64,000 nucleotides of DNA from Christiangramia sp. OXR-203 (lineage in GTDB: Bacteria; Bacteroidota; Bacteroidia; Flavobacteriales; Flavobacteriaceae), in the NCBI RefSeq assembly GCF_034372165.1, contig NZ_CP139698.1, positions 1,302,001 through 1,366,000 of the forward strand. The letters are read 5' to 3'. The notes beneath the pieces were generated by a model. It made no database searches, was not told the DNA's origin, and was given only the letters and a program-made list of their open reading frames with translations. The stretch's first letter is position 1. Every line of letters begins with the position of its first letter. Shown one piece after another: positions 61,647 through 64,000 of the stretch. The position numbers and the translations under genes were made by a program.

Positions 61647-63125
61647 TTGAAAGTATCTCAAAACATTTTAATGCTTTGCTATGTCATGATCCTTGCGGTG
61701 ATATTATCCTATTTTGTGGTGGGTTTTGAAACGACTTTGATCATATTTTTAAGCCTGTTAAGTCTTCTAATGTTAGTAGAATCGATTGTTAGAGTCAGAT
61801 TCTGTAGGCGACAGAATAAATCGTTGTCGAAATCTTCAAAATTCGAAAAATCGCCGAAAGTTTCAATACACATTGCTATTTGCAATGAACCTTCAGATTT
61901 GGTTATTAAAACAGTTCGGGCGGCTCTTCAGCTTAACTATGAGAATTATGAGATCGTAGTACTGGATAATAACACTTCAGATAAAAAGCTATGGAAACCG
62001 GTTCGGGAATTTTGCAACAGATATCCCGAAAAGATTATATTCAAACACTTCGACAGGCTTGATGGATACAAGGCTGGCGCATTGAACCAATGCTTAAAGC
62101 TAATGCATCCGGATACCAAATATATATTCACTGTAGATGCCGACTATATACTGAAACCAGATAGTCTTTCCAAAGCTGTAGCAACTATTGATGGTACTAA
62201 TGCAGCAGTGGTTCAATTCCCTCAGCATTATACACTTCATCATGAACGCCATGGTTTATTCAACGAATTGGAACACTTTTTCAGTGGTTATGCTCAGGCG
62301 GGAAATCGAAGTCTTTCCACTTTACCAACTGGCACCTTAAGTATGATAAGAGTAGCATCACTACTTTCTGTTTCAGGGTGGCCTACAGAATCCCTGACTG
62401 AAGATGCACACCTCGGAATAAAATTCCTGTCTGAGAAGTTTACAACCTACTTCTCAAATCAAATTTTAGGGCAGGGAGTTATGCCAGGAAGTATTGCAGA
62501 TCTACGCAAGCAAAGACATCGATGGGTATATGGAAATACACAGTGCTTTTTGAAATTTTGTAGCCTTCGTGTAAAGGATCAATGTAAACTATCTGTATTT
62601 ATGCAATTATCTGCGTGGGTGAATTTACTGTCATTTCCTATCGCGTTCAGTTTGCTTTATATACTGGCAGAAATATTTACGAACTGGCAAATTTCAGACT
62701 GGATTCCCATGCTTATCTTAGGTCAGTTTAGCATTTACATCTTTGGCAAATTGTTTTTATTCCTATCTAATCGAAAAAACACTTTTCAGTATAATTTTAA
62801 AGCATTTTTGATTCACATTGCCCTAAGTTTTGAGATGGCTTTTTCTCCCATTATGGCTGTAGTAGGAATGCCGGCAAGTTTTGTAACAACCAGCAAATTC
62901 GCTTCTGTTTCAAGTCTCAAACATATTCCGCTCAGGATTCCGGCACTATTACTCATCATGACGATATTGTTATTTGCCGTCGGAAAAACCGGGATTGCAA
63001 TGTATAGTCTTCAGGTAAGCCTACTCTTTCTACTATCAGGAATTTATCTCTATTCTGAATTTACGCCTAAAACCATTAATCAACTAAAAATAATCCCAGA
63101 TGAAAATAGCCATTCTCGCGCATAA
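61647..63125 (+). CDS. Processive family 2 glycosyltransferase (cellulose-synthase-like)
   Basis: Inner-membrane polysaccharide synthase of 492 residues. One or two helices at the N-terminus are followed by the GT-A domain: CNEPSDL, VDADYILKP (the DxD site), LTEDAHLG (the TED motif) and QRHRWVYG (the QxxRW motif), then about four helices. All the signatures of the hyaluronan/cellulose-synthase type are present, so it should be processive. The start is uncertain: TTG at 61647 leaves a basic residue before the helix, while the ATG at 61671 is a little later. It overlaps the next gene by 26 bases. Confidence 0.9.
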   Translation: MKVSQNILMLCYVMILAVILSYFVVGFETTLIIFLSLLSLLMLVESIVRVRFCRRQNKSLSKSSKFEKSPKVSIHIAICNEPSDLVIKTVRAALQLNYENYEIVVLDNNTSDKKLWKPVREFCNRYPEKIIFKHFDRLDGYKAGALNQCLKLMHPDTKYIFTVDADYILKPDSLSKAVATIDGTNAAVVQFPQHYTLHHERHGLFNELEHFFSGYAQAGNRSLSTLPTGTLSMIRVASLLSVSGWPTESLTEDAHLGIKFLSEKFTTYFSNQILGQGVMPGSIADLRKQRHRWVYGNTQCFLKFCSLRVKDQCKLSVFMQLSAWVNLLSFPIAFSLLYILAEIFTNWQISDWIPMLILGQFSIYIFGKLFLFLSNRKNTFQYNFKAFLIHIALSFEMAFSPIMAVVGMPASFVTTSKFASVSSLKHIPLRIPALLLIMTILLFAVGKTGIAMYSLQVSLLFLLSGIYLYSEFTPKTINQLKIIPDENSHSRA

Positions 63126-64000
63126 TAAATTTCCCATTGCCGAGCCATATTCCGGTGGTTTGGAAATGATCACTCACCAGCTGGTACAAACGCTTATGGA
63201 ACGAGGCCATGAAGTTCATTTATACGCGCTATCCGGCTCAGATCCTCAATTTGATGTGACTTCTCTGGACCTGGTTCAAGTTGCGAATAAAGAATTGACA
63301 GAATCTAAAATGGATGAACTTATGTATAGAAATGTACTGGAGATCATCGAATCTATTGATTATGATGTAGTGCATAATCATAGCATGCACGAATTACCAA
63401 TAATTTGGGGAGCCAGTAGCAGGCATCAATTTCTAACTTCTTTTCATACACCGGTTTTTGATAGCATTCACGCGGGCCTTCATAGTCTCTTCGGAAGAGA
63501 TCATAGTGAAAAATTTAGCGTAGTAAGTAAAAAACTTGGTAAGACTTATGCTCACTTACTTCCGGAAACAGAAGTAGTCTATAACGGAATCGACACTGCT
63601 GCGTGGACCTTTTCCAAATCTGCTGAAAAAGATAAACTTTGCTGGATTGGTCGAATTTGCAAGGAAAAAGCACCACACCTGGCTATAGATTATGCCTTGA
63701 AAGCAAATAAGAATATTGTCCTGGCCGGACCACTTAGCAATTCTCAATATTTCAAAGAATATGTAGAGCCGAGATTAGAGCTGGAAGGAGTGGAATATAT
63801 TGGACACCTTAAGCATAAAGGGTTAAATAAATTGATTGGTTCTTCTGAAGTGACCTTATTTACCAGTGTATGGGACGAACCTTACGGACTCGTAATTGCT
63901 GAATCACTCGCTTGTGGAACTCCTGTTGTATCTTTTAATGTAGGAGCTGCTCCTGAAATTTTAACTAAGGAAACCGGCGTTCTGGTTGACCTTGAAGATG
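63100..64000 (+). CDS. Family 4 glycosyltransferase (3' end outside window)
   Basis: GT-B fold glycosyltransferase; about 300 residues are visible. The N-terminal FPIAEPYSGGLE is the acceptor-side loop, and the GT1 domain has WIGRICKEKAPH, then EPYGLVIAESLACGTPVV (18 residues), with the conserved E-x7-E pair. Together with the GT2 upstream it begins a glycan-synthesis locus that continues past the window. The start ATG lies within the GT2 gene, which implies coupling. The sugar donor cannot be told. Confidence 0.92.
   Translation, partial: MKIAILAHNKFPIAEPYSGGLEMITHQLVQTLMERGHEVHLYALSGSDPQFDVTSLDLVQVANKELTESKMDELMYRNVLEIIESIDYDVVHNHSMHELPIIWGASSRHQFLTSFHTPVFDSIHAGLHSLFGRDHSEKFSVVSKKLGKTYAHLLPETEVVYNGIDTAAWTFSKSAEKDKLCWIGRICKEKAPHLAIDYALKANKNIVLAGPLSNSQYFKEYVEPRLELEGVEYIGHLKHKGLNKLIGSSEVTLFTSVWDEPYGLVIAESLACGTPVVSFNVGAAPEILTKETGVLVDLED

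Noticed and set aside
61606-61650. 14-residue basic frame overlapping the TTG of the GT2 gene
   Set aside because: Its stop overlaps the TTG start in a coupling arrangement, but the frame is very short, lysine-rich by base composition and has no supporting signal.
1-64000. CRISPR array, tRNA or rRNA genes, insertion sequences, phage genes
   Set aside because: No repeat-spacer pattern, cloverleaf-like sequence, rRNA segment, transposase, integrase or phage structural gene was recognised in reading the window and its frames. A tRNA and repeat search would be the decisive check.

Overview
This window looks like chromosome of a member of the Flavobacteriaceae (Bacteroidota), probably a marine Gramella/Christiangramia-like organism; the genus is inference. 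The grounds are a low GC content, an Oar-like TonB-dependent receptor, M61 and S10 peptidases, almost no Shine-Dalgarno sequences, and several promoters that fit the Bacteroidota pattern TTG-N17-23-TAnnTTTG. I see no rRNA, tRNA, CRISPR array, prophage or insertion sequence. Most of the window is ordinary chromosome, with four denser functional blocks.

Region 1 (1-7.9 kb, minus strand) holds a cut-off S10 carboxypeptidase, a CPA2 cation/proton antiporter, an M61 peptidase lipoprotein and a complete proline operon proC-proB-proA. Region 2 (8.5-15.5 kb, plus) is a light-signalling operon: a CheB-CheR-PAS-histidine kinase polyprotein, a bacteriophytochrome with its biliverdin cysteine, a receiver-only response regulator and the heme oxygenase that makes biliverdin. 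Region 3 (15.5-28.3 kb) is housekeeping: gamma-glutamyltransferase, an RluE-like pseudouridine synthase, WrbA, an M3 peptidase, an AraC regulator, a TesA/YbbA/YbbP cluster arranged as in E. coli, two small membrane proteins, a CDGSH protein and a DJ-1/PfpI protein.

Region 4 (28.4-44.2 kb, plus) is a molybdenum-hydroxylase island. An IorAB-like Tat-exported hydroxylase and a PaoABC-like hydroxylase bracket a tightly overlapping cofactor operon: ModE-type HTH, cysteine desulfurase, XdhC, MocA, MoaD, MoeB-rhodanese, MoaE, MoaC-MoaB fusion, MoaA, MoeA and a TauE/SafE exporter. The island can build pterin, load molybdenum, attach CMP, sulfurate the metal and supply two enzymes. It is followed by a TetR-controlled ABC/HlyD/TolC export operon (44.3-49.4 kb) whose ABC ATPase has lost several catalytic motifs; a perfect 17-bp palindrome overlaps the promoter of the regulator.

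Region 5 (49.4-53.5 kb) holds an isoprenylcysteine-methyltransferase-like membrane protein, a DUF2490 protein, a rhodanese gene broken by a one-base frameshift, a methyltransferase and a persulfide-dioxygenase/rhodanese fusion. Region 6 (53.5-64 kb) holds the TonB receptor, a stand-alone TrpF-like protein, an AhpD-like protein with its TetR repressor and two matching operators, an ASCH protein, a DUF3891 gene overlapping a second AraC regulator paralogous to the one at 20.9 kb, and the start of a glycan-synthesis locus (processive GT2, then a GT4 cut by the window end).
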